A stretch of DNA of 55,556 nucleotides from Olavius sp. associated proteobacterium Delta 1. GTDB lineage: Bacteria; Desulfobacterota; Desulfobacteria; Desulfobacterales; JAFDCJ01. Under the pieces are notes generated by a model. It saw only the letters and a list, made by a program, of their open reading frames with translations. It had not been told where the DNA came from and ran no database searches. The stretch is from assembly GCA_902749685.1 (NCBI GenBank), contig CACVKW010000590.1, forward strand, positions 1-55,556. The letters are read 5' to 3'. A program made the translations under genes and the position numbers. Of the stretch, positions 8,425 through 17,250 are shown piece after piece; the first letter of the stretch is position 1; each line of letters begins with the position of its first letter.

Positions 8425-8955
8425 CTATTCGGCCCCCGCGACCGGATCCAGGGGAGAGCCCGCCGGATAAGCTCTGCCACCCAATTCACGATCCAGCATC
8501 AGCAAACCCGATTTATCCTCGCCGACCATCTCCAACTCAGCGGTAATCTTACTGCTGACTGCCTCTTCCTCAGTCTGCTCGTCGGAAAACCATGCCAGGA
8601 TCGGCTCGGATGCATAATCTCTCTCTTCACGGGCAATGGTGGTCAGATCATTTATTTTACCGGTAATAAACTTTTCGTGTTCATATGCATCCTGGAACAC
8701 TTCCAGCGGTGAACTCCACTGGGTTTTGAGCTGTTTGAGATCCTGCAATACGATATCACCGCCGCGATCGATGATATGATTAAAGAGTTTCATGGCATGG
8801 ATCATCTCCTCATGGGCCTGACAGCGCATCCAGTGCCCCATGCCGTCCAGGCTTTTGGAATGAAGCCAGGCCGCCATGGAAAGATAGATGTAGTAAGACT
8901 CCAGCTCATTTTTAATCTGTTCATTGATCGCGTTGTTCAATCTTTCTCCGATCAT
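8425..8955 (-). CDS. ftnA: Ferritin (FtnA type)
   Basis: A 176-residue non-haem ferritin, which oxidises Fe(II) and stores iron as a mineral in a 24-mer cage in the cytoplasm. The ferroxidase residues align exactly with E. coli FtnA numbering: Glu17, Glu50, His53, Glu94, Gln127 and Glu130. Length is slightly above the usual 165-170 because of a C-terminal extension. AAGGAGGA lies directly upstream of the ATG. The gene starts 38 bp after the end of the SYLF-domain gene on the same strand, so the two may be co-transcribed. With the MsrAB and ferritin-like genes upstream it forms an iron and oxidative-stress group. Confidence 0.93.
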   Translation of the reverse strand: MIGERLNNAINEQIKNELESYYIYLSMAAWLHSKSLDGMGHWMRCQAHEEMIHAMKLFNHIIDRGGDIVLQDLKQLKTQWSSPLEVFQDAYEHEKFITGKINDLTTIAREERDYASEPILAWFSDEQTEEEAVSSKITAELEMVGEDKSGLLMLDRELGGRAYPAGSPLDPVAGAE

Positions 8956-8993
8956 TGGATCCTCCTTGTTGTGCTTGATTTGGTGTTTTTTTA

Positions 8994-9575
8994 TTATTTA
9001 TCCAGTTTCGTAAATTTTGCTCCTTTAAGCGATATGTCAGCCATGAGCCCCTTAACATCGAAAACAAATCCCACAATCGGATCTTTGGTGGTTCGCGTAT
9101 CAGCCCGCTCTCCGGCGCCCACCGTTATCAGGGCGACATTGCCATCCAGACCGGCTTCCCAGCCCCTGCTGGCGCGGAAACCTTGTAGAGATTCCTGGGT
9201 CATGAAGGCGATAACAATATCTTTGGCCTCGGCTCCGATCTGAAATCCAAAAGATCCGGAAACAATGTTATAGTAATCCGCAGTCTTGCCGTTAATTCTC
9301 AGGGCGCCTTCGCCATACTCACCGCCGATAATGAAAGCGGCTTTCACGACACCGGGCATGATCAGCAATCCTTTTGCACTGCCCGCAAATTCCTTGGCTC
9401 CTTTTACCTGCCTATAAAACCGCTTCAATGCAACGTTTACCTTTGCATCAATTACTTCGGCGTCAGCACCAAAAGAAGCCGGTGCAAAACAGATACCGCA
9501 TATCAGCAGCGCACCGACAGCTGGTCCCAGAGCGCGATAAAATCGGCCGGCAGGGTAGAATTTCTTAATTTTCAT
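8994..9575 (-). CDS. SYLF-domain (YSC84/DUF500) lipid-binding exported protein
   Basis: About 193 residues with an N-terminal signal peptide (Lys-rich start, hydrophobic core GALLICGICFAPASFG) followed by a full SYLF domain. Diagnostic segments are AKGLLIMPGVVKAAFIIGG, GSFGFQIGAEAKDIVIAFMT and GNVALITVGAG. SYLF domains bind phosphoinositides in eukaryotes; bacterial members are periplasmic or outer-membrane associated, with unclear function. Three in-frame ATGs cluster at 9593, 9584 and 9575. GGAGG (9588-9592) overlaps the first and fits the third best, so I use 9575; the longer form ends at 9593. Ferritin follows 38 bp downstream. Confidence 0.85.
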   Translation of the reverse strand: MKIKKFYPAGRFYRALGPAVGALLICGICFAPASFGADAEVIDAKVNVALKRFYRQVKGAKEFAGSAKGLLIMPGVVKAAFIIGGEYGEGALRINGKTADYYNIVSGSFGFQIGAEAKDIVIAFMTQESLQGFRASRGWEAGLDGNVALITVGAGERADTRTTKDPIVGFVFDVKGLMADISLKGAKFTKLDK

Positions 9576-9636
9576 AACCTTCATCGCCTCCATGTCAGAT
9601 TCAATAAACTTTAATCATGGATGGGCAAATTTCAAG

Positions 9637-9650
9637 TAATTAATCCGCCC
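9637..9650 (+). repeat. Copy of TAATTAATCCGCCC interspersed motif
   Basis: One of six intergenic copies of AATTAATCCGCC(C). The others are at 21843-21855, 29275-29288 and 37284-37295 on the plus strand, and 30349-30362 and 37367-37381 on the minus strand. About 80 bp downstream (9720-9727) is TTTTTTCAGGGC, like the partner end of the element at 37284-37381, so this may be a decayed relative of it. Confidence 0.5.
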
Positions 9651-9745
9651 GGTCAGCATTTAAACAGTCTCATCGGGTTCCAATGCAGTTATGGCCTAAC
9701 CCAATACCGTTATTGTTGTTTTTTCAGGGCTGCAGATTTAAGCGG

Positions 9746-10756
9746 TCAGCGAAAATATTTTAAATACTTGTCGTAGCCCTGCGCGGCCAAATCGTCCACG
9801 GCGATGAATCGCAGCGCGGCGGAGTTGATGCAGTATCTGAGCCCGGTAGGTGCCGGCCCATCCGGGAAGACGTGCCCGAGATGAGAGTCACCGTGTTTGC
9901 TCCTGGCTTCGATGCGATCCATGGACAGGCTCCGATCATGGCGTTCAACAATGTTACCGGCCTCGAGGGGCTTTGCAAAGCTGGGCCAGCCGGATCCGGA
10001 ATCAAACTTGTCGCAGGAGCTGAAAAGCGGCTCACCGGATGCGACGTCCACATAAATTCCGTCTTTTTTGTGGTTCCAGAATTCATTGTTAAACGGTGGT
10101 TCAGTAGCATCCTGCTGGGTGACCTGATACTGCAGTGGGTTCAAATTTTTCTGCAGTTCGACGTCCGAGGGTTTGGCAGGGCCCGAATTGCCGGCAGCTT
10201 TCGCAACCGGTTGGGGTTCCTGGTCCCAGGTCTTTTTCAAGAATTGATCGCGACCGGAGCTGATTCGATATAAATTGTACCTGACGGCACTTTTCTTGTA
10301 ATAGCCCTGATGATAGTCCTCAGCCTGGTAAAATTTCAAAAACTGTACAATCTCAGTTACAATCGGGCTGCTGAAGCGTCCGGATTTCTGCAACGCCTGT
10401 TTGGATTCCTGCGCCAGTCGTTTTTGTTCCTCGTCATGATAAAATATGGCAGTCCGATACTGGGCTCCCCGATCGACGAATTGGCCTGCAGGATCGGTTG
10501 GATCAACATGCTTCCAAAAGACATTCAGCAAATCTTCATAGCTAACTTTTGCAGAGTCATAAACTACCTGAACCGCCTCAAGATGTTCGGTCTTACCGGC
10601 AGCAACCTCTTGATAAGTCGGATTTTCAGTGTCTCCACCGGTATATCCCGATACGGCTTCTACCACTCCGGCGACCTTTTTAAAATCCGATTCCAGACAC
10701 CAGAAACATCCTCCGGCGAAAGTAGCTTTGTTTAACATTTCGATGTCATTGCTCAT
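9746..10756 (-). CDS. msrAB: Bifunctional methionine sulfoxide reductase MsrA-MsrB fusion
   Basis: A 336-residue two-domain repair enzyme that reduces S- and R-methionine sulfoxide. The MsrA domain (~7-170) has the catalytic GGCFWC motif, Cys17. The MsrB domain (~198-336) has catalytic Cys309 in [11 protein letters not shown] and the HLGHVF segment. Two features are unusual. The MsrB zinc-binding CxxC pairs are absent, as in many fused forms. The usual resolving cysteine in DSGCGWPSF is serine here (DSGSGWPSF), with a cysteine five residues before that motif (Cys248 in FSSCDKF). The start is supported by AGAGGA upstream. There is no signal peptide, so it acts in the cytoplasm. It lies upstream of the SYLF and ferritin genes on the same strand. 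Confidence 0.93.
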   Translation of the reverse strand: MSNDIEMLNKATFAGGCFWCLESDFKKVAGVVEAVSGYTGGDTENPTYQEVAAGKTEHLEAVQVVYDSAKVSYEDLLNVFWKHVDPTDPAGQFVDRGAQYRTAIFYHDEEQKRLAQESKQALQKSGRFSSPIVTEIVQFLKFYQAEDYHQGYYKKSAVRYNLYRISSGRDQFLKKTWDQEPQPVAKAAGNSGPAKPSDVELQKNLNPLQYQVTQQDATEPPFNNEFWNHKKDGIYVDVASGEPLFSSCDKFDSGSGWPSFAKPLEAGNIVERHDRSLSMDRIEARSKHGDSHLGHVFPDGPAPTGLRYCINSAALRFIAVDDLAAQGYDKYLKYFR

Positions 10757-10925
10757 GTAAATCCTCTTTTCACTTATTCAATTTTAAGTACCATGAATTC
10801 AAGCTTGTTAATTCGGAATACTAGATAATATTAGTCCGATGGGAAATATTTCAATGAAGGTGATTTAATTTTGGGGTCCTAGGACAAATAAAGCATGTCA
10901 GTGCTTATTACGTTGATCCTGCAAG

Positions 10926-10939
10926 CCCGCCGCGGCGGG
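10926..10939. repeat. Perfect GC palindrome in the spacer after the ferritin-like gene
   Basis: CCCGCCGCGGCGGG is self-complementary and could fold into a compact hairpin about 40 bp downstream of the 10982-11467 stop on the minus strand. No T-tract follows, so a terminator role is uncertain. Confidence 0.4.
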
Positions 10940-10981
10940 ATTTGTTTGGCAGGAATCAAATAAAGGAATTCGGATTAATGA

Positions 10982-11467
10982 TTAATCACGGATGATGGTA
11001 AAGACCTCCTGGCGCCCGACCAATTCCTGTAAGTGTTTGATGTGGCGGTTTTCTTCCTCAATTATTTTTTTTAAATGCTTCCGGGCCAGTGGATCTTCGA
11101 CAAACGGTTCAAGCACCTTATAAAATATTACGGAGTCCTTTTCAAATTCCACAAAAATGGCAATTAGTTCGTCGGCATTTTCAATGAGAGAAAAATCAAC
11201 TTCTTTGAGGGAGAAATTCTTGTCTCCCAGCAGATCATCAAAAAGCTCGCGGCTCATTTCGTCGATAAAAGGATTCGCGTGTTTGGTTTCAAATTCTAGT
11301 TTCAAATCTGAAAAGAAGTTGGCATGTTTTACTTCCTCATCGGCCATCCATTCCAGCAACGTGATGAACTCCGGTTTGGCAACCTTTGCGATTGCGTTGC
11401 GATAAACTGTTTCGCCATTTTTCTCCAGTTTGATGGCCATATCCAAAATTTCGTTGGCTGAAAACAA
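10982..11467 (-). CDS. Ferritin-like diiron protein (rubrerythrin-type four-helix domain)
   Basis: A 161-residue protein of the rubrerythrin/erythrin-like family, with four helices and two half-sites for a diiron centre: an EKNGE segment plus EEVKH in the first half, EFEKDS plus EEENRH in the second. The rubredoxin C-terminal domain of classical rubrerythrin is absent. Such proteins reduce peroxide or handle iron in anaerobes. The start codon is TTG at 11465-11467, chosen because AGGAG lies 8 nt upstream; the first internal ATG has no ribosome binding site and would remove helix residues. It is probably the first gene of the minus-strand stress group, 225 bp before msrAB. Confidence 0.85.
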   Translation of the reverse strand: MFSANEILDMAIKLEKNGETVYRNAIAKVAKPEFITLLEWMADEEVKHANFFSDLKLEFETKHANPFIDEMSRELFDDLLGDKNFSLKEVDFSLIENADELIAIFVEFEKDSVIFYKVLEPFVEDPLARKHLKKIIEEENRHIKHLQELVGRQEVFTIIRD

Positions 11468-11498
11468 GGGATCTTTCTCCTGTTGTGATTGATTTGTT

Positions 11499-11593
11499 AT
11501 TACCTGAATTTTGCATCCAAATAACCTTTAGTGAAGTTCAGGGTCAAATTACCGCAATTGACCTGCAGCGCTGATTGTTGCTTAAAAATTCAG
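11499..11593. repeat. Palindromic intergenic element, CCTGAATTTTGCA family
   Basis: CCTGAATTTTGCA (11499-11511) and TTAAAAATTCAG (11582-11593) form imperfect inverted ends of a ~95-bp element between two divergent genes. Its ends match the elements at 8172-8264 and 19274-19341. Confidence 0.5.
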
Positions 11594-11683
11594 CTAATAG
11601 AAAAGTAATCTAAAAAATACGGTAAAGTCAACAAATATCCTTTTTATTTGACCGTTGCTTACCATACCTGCTATTTAAGCAAC

Positions 11684-12592
11684 ATGATTAATGCTTCCGA
11701 AACAGATTGCGCCGACACCACTCCGGCTGCTACCGTTATCCTCACTCGCGAGCAGGCCGGCACACTTCAGGTATATTTATTGAAGCGGAGCCCTAAAAGC
11801 GGGTTTATGGCCGGGAATTTTGTGTTCCCGGGGGGAACGGTGGACGGAAATGATCACCACTTCAAGTTATTCAACAATTGCTGTGATTTGACACCAGATG
11901 AGATTACCATTCGGTTTGGTCCGGATCTCTCGGATGAGCAAGCCCTGACCTATTGTGTCGCCGCTGTACGCGAAACCCTTGAAGAGGCCGGGATTTTTCT
12001 GGCTAGCAGCAATAATTCGTCTACCGCAGACCTGGAACGAATCAATAGCCTGAGGCTTGCTGCCAACCTTGAAAACGATTGGTTTGTCAAACTCGTTGAA
12101 AATGAGCAATGGCGTCTGTCACTATCTGCACTCGACAGCTGGTCTCACTGGATAACCCCCGTACTGATGAAACGCCGTTTTGACACCCGCTTTTTTATCG
12201 CCGAAATGCCGGCCGGACAATTTTGCCGGCCGGATGCCAGAGAAACGGTGCAGGGGCTGTGGTTAAGCCCCAGGGAAGGGCTGGTGGGCAATATGTCCGG
12301 CAACATTCCTTTGAGTCCGCCGACCCTAGTAACCTTGCATGAGCTTTCAAAATACCAGACATTAAAGGATCTACAAATCGAAGCCGCCAACCGGTCATGG
12401 GGGCAAACGATCCAGCCGCGCCTGGTGCCACTGCCGGAAGGAGCAGTCATTGTCGAACCCTGGGACCCGATGTACCACCAAAAAGTAATAAACATTGATC
12501 CTGAAGATCTGCCGTCATCTGTTCTGCCGGTCGGGACATCCTTCTCCAGGGTCTGGCTCGATCAGGGCATCTGGAAACCCATCAGTTTTTGA
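11684..12592 (+). CDS. Nudix hydrolase, NUDT19/acyl-CoA-diphosphatase-like
   Basis: About 302 residues. The N-terminal part reads LLKRSPKSGFMAGNFVFPGG, the typical lead into a Nudix box. The box is split by an insertion of ~45 residues between GGTVDGND and RETLEEAGI. A long insertion at this point and a long C-terminal helical region are features of the NUDT19/NUDT7-like group, which cleaves CoA or acyl-CoA diphosphates. The activity is inferred. A TTG at 11648 gives a longer form, but neither start has a clear ribosome binding site; ATG 11684 is preferred. It is a single gene, divergent from the ferritin-like gene. Confidence 0.75.
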   Translation: MINASETDCADTTPAATVILTREQAGTLQVYLLKRSPKSGFMAGNFVFPGGTVDGNDHHFKLFNNCCDLTPDEITIRFGPDLSDEQALTYCVAAVRETLEEAGIFLASSNNSSTADLERINSLRLAANLENDWFVKLVENEQWRLSLSALDSWSHWITPVLMKRRFDTRFFIAEMPAGQFCRPDARETVQGLWLSPREGLVGNMSGNIPLSPPTLVTLHELSKYQTLKDLQIEAANRSWGQTIQPRLVPLPEGAVIVEPWDPMYHQKVINIDPEDLPSSVLPVGTSFSRVWLDQGIWKPISF

Positions 12593-12607
12593 TCCCTGAA
12601 ATATTTT

Positions 12608-12685
12608 ACCTCAATCTAGCATGAAAATTACTGCGAAATACAAGCCTCCGATTGATCCGCCTCTGGAGGGCTGTTGCAAAATTTA
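12608..12685 (-). repeat. Reverse-oriented copy of the element at 19274-19341
   Basis: On the minus strand this reads AATTTTGCAACAGCCCTCC, then AGAGGCGGATCAATCGGAGG and onward to TGCTAGATTGAGGT. Apart from an insertion of about ten bases after GGAGGCTT, it matches 19274-19341 in order. Two related copies in opposite orientation identify this as an interspersed repeat family. Confidence 0.65.
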
Positions 12686-12716
12686 GATGTTAACCTATAT
12701 GTCAAGGGAGGTCAGT

Positions 12717-14156
12717 TTGAGATTTAAATTTGCCATTGGCATCTTGGTGATGCTGCTGCTGCCGGCCGTGGTTGGCGCCCAGGAGTTGACGATCATCAGC
12801 GAAAATAACCCGCCGTTTAATTTCGTCAAGCATGGCTCGCCCACCGGATCCTCCATGGAAATTGTGCGCGAAATGCTGCGCAGAATGAATCGGACGGATA
12901 CCATTCAGATCTTGCCCTGGGCCCGGGGATATGACCTGGCACTGTCACGGCCCAATGTGGTACTTTTTTCAACCGCGCGCACCAATCAGCGCGAAAATCT
13001 GTTTTTCTGGGTCGGACCGCTTTACCGGGTACGTGTCGGATTCTATGCCAAAAAAGAATCGGGACTGCGTCTGAAAAGCATTGAAGATGCCAAAAAAGTA
13101 GGCGCGATTGCCACCTACAAAAATGATGTCAGAGAGCAGTTGCTTAAATCCCAAGGGTTTACCAACCTGGACAGTTCCAAATCACCGGCCAGCAATTTGA
13201 AAAAACTGATGTCCGGCAGGGTGGATCTGTGGCTGTTTAGCGATTTAGGTGTCGAGCGGATCGCCAACCAGATCGGCGTCGATCCAGATGAACTGGAACT
13301 GGTCCTGCCCTTTAAAGACTACTATGCATACATCGCCATCTCCACCGGCACTTCCCAGGCTGTCGTCAATAAATGGCGCCAAGTCCTCGATAAACTGAAG
13401 CAGGATGGCACTTTTGAGAAAATCACCAAACGATGGCTGCCGGCAGAGAGCATCCCGCCAATTCAGCCACCATCGGTGGCTGCCAAAACGGTCTCGGGAA
13501 CATTGAGAATATACACGGAAAACTCTCCGCCTGCCAATTACCTGGCTGGGGGCAGACTGCAGGGATTGTCGGTTGATATCGTGCGTGAAATATTGCGTCG
13601 GCACAAAATTCCGGATACGATTGAAGTTGTGCCCTGGGCCCGGGGCTACACGTTGGCGTTAAACCAACCCAACGTGGCCCTGTTCTCGACCACCCGCCTG
13701 CCGCAGCGTGAAAAATTATTTAAATGGGTTGGCCCGATTTACTCGCAGACCTGGGGGTTTTATGGTAAAAAAGGCTCGGGGATCAAGATCAATTCCCTCG
13801 AAGGGGCCAGGGGGGTTGCCCGCATCGGTACCTACCACAAAGATGCCAAAGAGCAGTATCTGCTGGCCCAAGGGTTTCAAAATCTTGTCAGCACCAACAA
13901 AAATCTCAGCAATATCAGGCACCTAATGGACGGCAGTGTTGATCTGTGGATCAGCTCTGATTTTAACATGCCGTTTCAAGCGCGACAGGCAGGAATTGAA
14001 CCGGATAAACTGGAACTGGTTTTTGCCTTTAAAAAAGTCCAGAACTATATTGCCTTTTCGGTTCAAACCTCAGACGCCCTGATCCATCAATGGCAGCAAA
14101 CTCTGGATGCAATCATGCGCGATGGAACCTACGATCGGCTGAGCAGCAATTATTGA
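12717..14156 (+). CDS. Exported protein with two tandem solute-binding (SBP_bac_3) domains
   Basis: About 479 residues with a signal peptide (core GILVMLLLPAVVGA). Two homologous periplasmic binding domains follow. The first begins ELTIISENNPPFNF and the second (~255 on) begins GTLRIYTENSPPANY. Each contains the same landmarks in order: an IVRE(M/I)LRR segment, PWARGY, then (V/A)LFST, then FxWVGP, then an LMxGxVDLW segment. This is an internal gene duplication. Family 3 domains usually bind amino acids, but no transporter genes are nearby. A hybrid histidine kinase follows 145 bp downstream, suggesting a sensory role. The start is TTG 12717, 6 nt after AGGGAGG; the longer ATG form (12687) would place that ribosome binding site inside the gene. 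Confidence 0.85.
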   Translation: MRFKFAIGILVMLLLPAVVGAQELTIISENNPPFNFVKHGSPTGSSMEIVREMLRRMNRTDTIQILPWARGYDLALSRPNVVLFSTARTNQRENLFFWVGPLYRVRVGFYAKKESGLRLKSIEDAKKVGAIATYKNDVREQLLKSQGFTNLDSSKSPASNLKKLMSGRVDLWLFSDLGVERIANQIGVDPDELELVLPFKDYYAYIAISTGTSQAVVNKWRQVLDKLKQDGTFEKITKRWLPAESIPPIQPPSVAAKTVSGTLRIYTENSPPANYLAGGRLQGLSVDIVREILRRHKIPDTIEVVPWARGYTLALNQPNVALFSTTRLPQREKLFKWVGPIYSQTWGFYGKKGSGIKINSLEGARGVARIGTYHKDAKEQYLLAQGFQNLVSTNKNLSNIRHLMDGSVDLWISSDFNMPFQARQAGIEPDKLELVFAFKKVQNYIAFSVQTSDALIHQWQQTLDAIMRDGTYDRLSSNY

Positions 14157-14301
14157 AGCATCGCTCAGCGTCCGGCTTGAAGTGCCTAACGCCCCGCGTG
14201 CGGACCAGTCGTAAGAATATTAAATGAAAAGTTTTTGCATTTTTGATAAAAAATTTTCTCGCAAAATCGCAAAGTGCGGATTAATTGCAAAGGAAATTAT
14301 T

Positions 14302-16581
14302 GTGGGTAAGACCAATCGGATAATTAATTGCGAAAAAGCGCGCCTGGGAAGCCGATCGCTTTCCAAAGAGCTTGCGATAAGCTTTATTCTATTGTTAATT
14401 TTGTTCCAGGGCGTTTTGCTGGCCTACGTTTACCACCGGCAATCGAAAGTTCTGAAGCAGGAACTTGAGAAAAAGGCCGATGATTTGACGGCCAACCTGA
14501 GTGAGGTTCTGGTCGTACCGCTGTGGGATTATGACGATGAGCAGATCGGCAAAATCGGTATGGCGTTTTTAGAATTTGAAGTTATCGATGAGGTCCTGAT
14601 AAAGAACTCTCGCGGTAAAACCCTGTTTAATGTTACCAGCGGACAGGGGCCCCAACAACGCATCCGACGATCGGCAAAGATCGTCCACAAAAACCAGACA
14701 ACCGGATACGTCGATTTGTTTTTTTCTCTGGGCGCCTTTGAAAGGGGCCTGGGATGGCTTCGCAACACGATTGTGCTGATGCTGCTCGCATCTTTTATCG
14801 TCATCTTTATTACCGCCGGCATCCTGTTGCGTATATTTATGCGTCAACCCCTCAATATCCTGCAACGAGGCATTGATCGCGTAGCAAAAGGTGACTATGC
14901 TTACGAATTTGATGAAATTCATCACATCGAGTTGGCCGGTATTGCGGATCGATTTAAGGAAATGGCGAATGGCATTCAGGCCCGCGAGCATTCACTACAG
15001 TTGATCAACAAAGAGTTGCAGGATGAAATTGCCGAACGCGAACGAGCCGAGCAGAAAATCCGGCAAAGCGACGCTCAGAGCCGGGCACTTTTTGATGCCA
15101 TGCCCGACATGGTATTTCAAATCGATCAGCGGGGAAATTTACTGGACTGCAAAGGAGCCAAGTCGGACCTTTACCTGGCGCCGGAACAGTTCCTCGGAAA
15201 AAAGATCGCTGATATATTGCCCGATGATGTCACCGACCTGATTTTACAAAAAAAGACCCAAGCCCTGGAAACTGACCGCATCCAGATTTTCGAATATAAA
15301 CTGACCCTTAGAGGCAAACCGGCTTATTTCGAATGCCGTCTGGTGGCATTTACTGAAAATACCGTTATCGCGATCGTTCGTAACATTTCGGAGAGCAAGG
15401 AGGCTGTTGCCGATAAAACCAGGCTCGAGGAGCAGCTGCGCCAGGCCCAGAAAATGGAGGCAATTGGAACGCTGGCAGGAGGAGTGGCGCATGATTTAAA
15501 TAATGTTTTATCCGGTCTGGTGAGCTACCCTGAATTGATATTGCTGGATCTACCCGAGGACAGTCCCTTCCGATCTTCTGTTCTGGCGATCCAGAAGTCG
15601 GGCGAAAAAGCCGCCAACATTGTTCAGGATTTATTAACCCTGGCCCGCAGAGGCGTATCGGTATCAGAGGTTGTTGATTTGAATCAGATAATCTCGGACT
15701 ATTTGGTCAGCCCTGAGTATAAACAGTTAAAGCAAAATTACCCGGACGTGAAGTTGGACGTCAACCTTGAGCCAGATCTTTTAGGTATTGCCGGATCTCC
15801 CGTGCATTTGTCAAAAACAGTAATGAATCTGGTGTCCAATGCCGCCGAAGCCATGCTGCAAGGTGGCACGGTTTCTATTATGAGTGGTAACCGATATATC
15901 GACCAACCAATAAAAGGCTATGATGATATTAAAGAGGGAGATTACGTCACCCTGATGATTTCGGATACCGGAATCGGTATTGTTGAAGCAGATATCGATC
16001 GAATATTTGAGCCGTTTTACACCAAAAAATCAATGGGCCGAAGCGGCACCGGCCTGGGGATGGCGGTGGTTTGGGGAACGGTCAAAGATCACCATGGCTA
16101 CATCGATGTTCAGAGTACCGAAGGTAAAGGTACCGTCTTTCATATTTATCTGCCGGCCAGTCGGCAATCCTCACCCCACCAACATTCAAGACCTGCCATT
16201 GATGACTACAAAGGCCGGGGAGAAACTGTCCTGGTGGTGGATGACATAAAAGAACAGCGCGCCATCGCCACAGGTATCCTGACCAAACTGGGCTACAGTG
16301 TGGATTCGGTTGCCAGTGGCGACGAAGCCGTGTCGTATCTGCAAAAACAGGCGGTCGATATGATCGTTTTGGACATGATCATGGATCCCGGCATCGACGG
16401 GCTGGATACTTACAAACGCATCATTCAACTTCATCCCGGCCAGAAGGCCATCATTGCAAGCGGGTACTCGGAATCTGAACGGGTTAAGGAAGCCCAAAAG
16501 CTGGGCGCAGGAGCCTATGTCAAAAAACCTTATTTGATGGAGAAACTCGCCCTGGCCATCAGAATAGAATTGGATCGTTAA
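14302..16581 (+). CDS. Membrane hybrid sensor histidine kinase: sensor-HAMP-PAS-HisKA-HATPase-REC
   Basis: About 759 residues. TM1 (~22-42) and TM2 (~150-178) enclose a ~105-residue periplasmic sensor domain. Then follow HAMP (~180-230), a coiled coil, PAS (~260-365), a HisKA-type dimerisation domain with His397 in GGVAHDLNN, HATPase_c (G1 DTGIGI, G2 [11 protein letters not shown]) and a C-terminal receiver with phospho-acceptor Asp691 in [12 protein letters not shown]. The architecture implies phosphotransfer from the His to the fused receiver; no separate output protein is adjacent. The start used is GTG 14302 with AAGGAA 6 nt upstream. An ATG at 14224 extends the protein by 26 residues but has no ribosome binding site. 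The preceding double solute-binding protein is a plausible periplasmic ligand receptor for it. Confidence 0.88.
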   Translation: MGKTNRIINCEKARLGSRSLSKELAISFILLLILFQGVLLAYVYHRQSKVLKQELEKKADDLTANLSEVLVVPLWDYDDEQIGKIGMAFLEFEVIDEVLIKNSRGKTLFNVTSGQGPQQRIRRSAKIVHKNQTTGYVDLFFSLGAFERGLGWLRNTIVLMLLASFIVIFITAGILLRIFMRQPLNILQRGIDRVAKGDYAYEFDEIHHIELAGIADRFKEMANGIQAREHSLQLINKELQDEIAERERAEQKIRQSDAQSRALFDAMPDMVFQIDQRGNLLDCKGAKSDLYLAPEQFLGKKIADILPDDVTDLILQKKTQALETDRIQIFEYKLTLRGKPAYFECRLVAFTENTVIAIVRNISESKEAVADKTRLEEQLRQAQKMEAIGTLAGGVAHDLNNVLSGLVSYPELILLDLPEDSPFRSSVLAIQKSGEKAANIVQDLLTLARRGVSVSEVVDLNQIISDYLVSPEYKQLKQNYPDVKLDVNLEPDLLGIAGSPVHLSKTVMNLVSNAAEAMLQGGTVSIMSGNRYIDQPIKGYDDIKEGDYVTLMISDTGIGIVEADIDRIFEPFYTKKSMGRSGTGLGMAVVWGTVKDHHGYIDVQSTEGKGTVFHIYLPASRQSSPHQHSRPAIDDYKGRGETVLVVDDIKEQRAIATGILTKLGYSVDSVASGDEAVSYLQKQAVDMIVLDMIMDPGIDGLDTYKRIIQLHPGQKAIIASGYSESERVKEAQKLGAGAYVKKPYLMEKLALAIRIELDR

Positions 16582-16725
16582 TTATCATGAAGTCCGGCGA
16601 AAAATTGACCATATGTCTGCCGACTGTCACCTGATTGACGGAATTATCTGCCATCTTTGTTGTTTGCTTGAGGAAACTTTCTTTTAACCTATTGAAAATA
16701 AAACAAAATACTTATTTTAAAATAT

Positions 16726-16741
16726 TGGCACTTACTTTGCA
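16726..16741 (+). promoter_or_regulatory. Sigma-54 (RpoN) promoter, full consensus
   Basis: TGGCAC-TTACT-TTGCA: the -24 GG (16727-16728) and -12 GC (16739-16740) are separated by exactly 10 nt, and all flanking consensus bases match. The predicted transcription start is near 16752, about 50 nt upstream of the miniprotein start at 16803. A sigma-54 promoter needs an enhancer-binding activator, which is not encoded nearby. Confidence 0.8.
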
Positions 16742-16802
16742 GGCACTTAATGACGAACTATATTCAAGGCAGCAATATTATCAAATAAAGAAGGATTCAA
16801 AC

Positions 16803-16898
16803 GTGATAAAACTTTTATATCTGGCCCTGCTCGGCTCGGCATTGATTCTTTCAGTTTGCGCTCTCTGGTTGGCGGTCAAAGAAATGATGACCGAGTAA
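16803..16898 (+). CDS. 31-residue single-span membrane miniprotein behind a sigma-54 promoter
   Basis: Starts with GTG, with AAGGAT 8 nt upstream, and encodes one predicted transmembrane helix (core LLYLALLGSALILSVCALWL) with a short charged tail VKEMMTE. A longer open frame reaches back to 16635 but crosses the promoter and has no initiation signals, so the short form is preferred. A full-consensus sigma-54 promoter ends 61 nt upstream, which strongly supports expression of something from here. Small bitopic peptides often modulate larger membrane proteins; no partner can be named. It lies between the hybrid kinase and the dynamin-like gene. Confidence 0.5.
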   Translation: MIKLLYLALLGSALILSVCALWLAVKEMMTE

Positions 16899-17250
16899 CA
16901 TTTTGATATTATTAACTTTTGATTCTATCTGTCCATTTTCGTGCGATTCCCCCTGGATGGCACTATCCCTCCCGCCCTAGCGACGCTTCGATATATCACA
17001 ACTGTATTCGGCGCTGAGGATCCCTTTCAGGGCTGCAATCCAGGCCACCTGCCGCGCGTCGAATTCTTCTCAAATATTCACACCTGATTTCGCTATTATT
17101 GAAAATACGGGTTGAAAACCATTAATATTTTTGTAAAAATGGTGTGATGGTATAAATTTTGGAGGGGGTGATGAGTCCGTCTCGGCGAATCAGCATTTAA
17201 AGGGCATCCTTTCGACGTGGTCGAATTACCCGGAAACTGGAGCTTAAACA
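16899..17250. other. Intergenic region before the dynamin-like gene
   Basis: About 350 bp with no supported gene. A strong ribosome-binding-like GGAGGGGGTG (17161-17170) precedes a nine-codon frame (MSPSRRISI, 17171-17200). It could be a leader peptide, but nothing else supports this. No clear terminator or promoter was recognised. Confidence 0.4.

Noticed and set aside
16635..16802. In-frame upstream extension of the miniprotein to 87 residues
   Set aside because: It would run across the sigma-54 promoter and its expected transcription start, and has no initiation signals.
17168..17200. Hammerhead-ribozyme-like core (TGATGAG, then CGGCGAA) before the dynamin-like gene
   Set aside because: The essential C3 is G and the GAAA core reads GAAT, so the catalytic core is broken.
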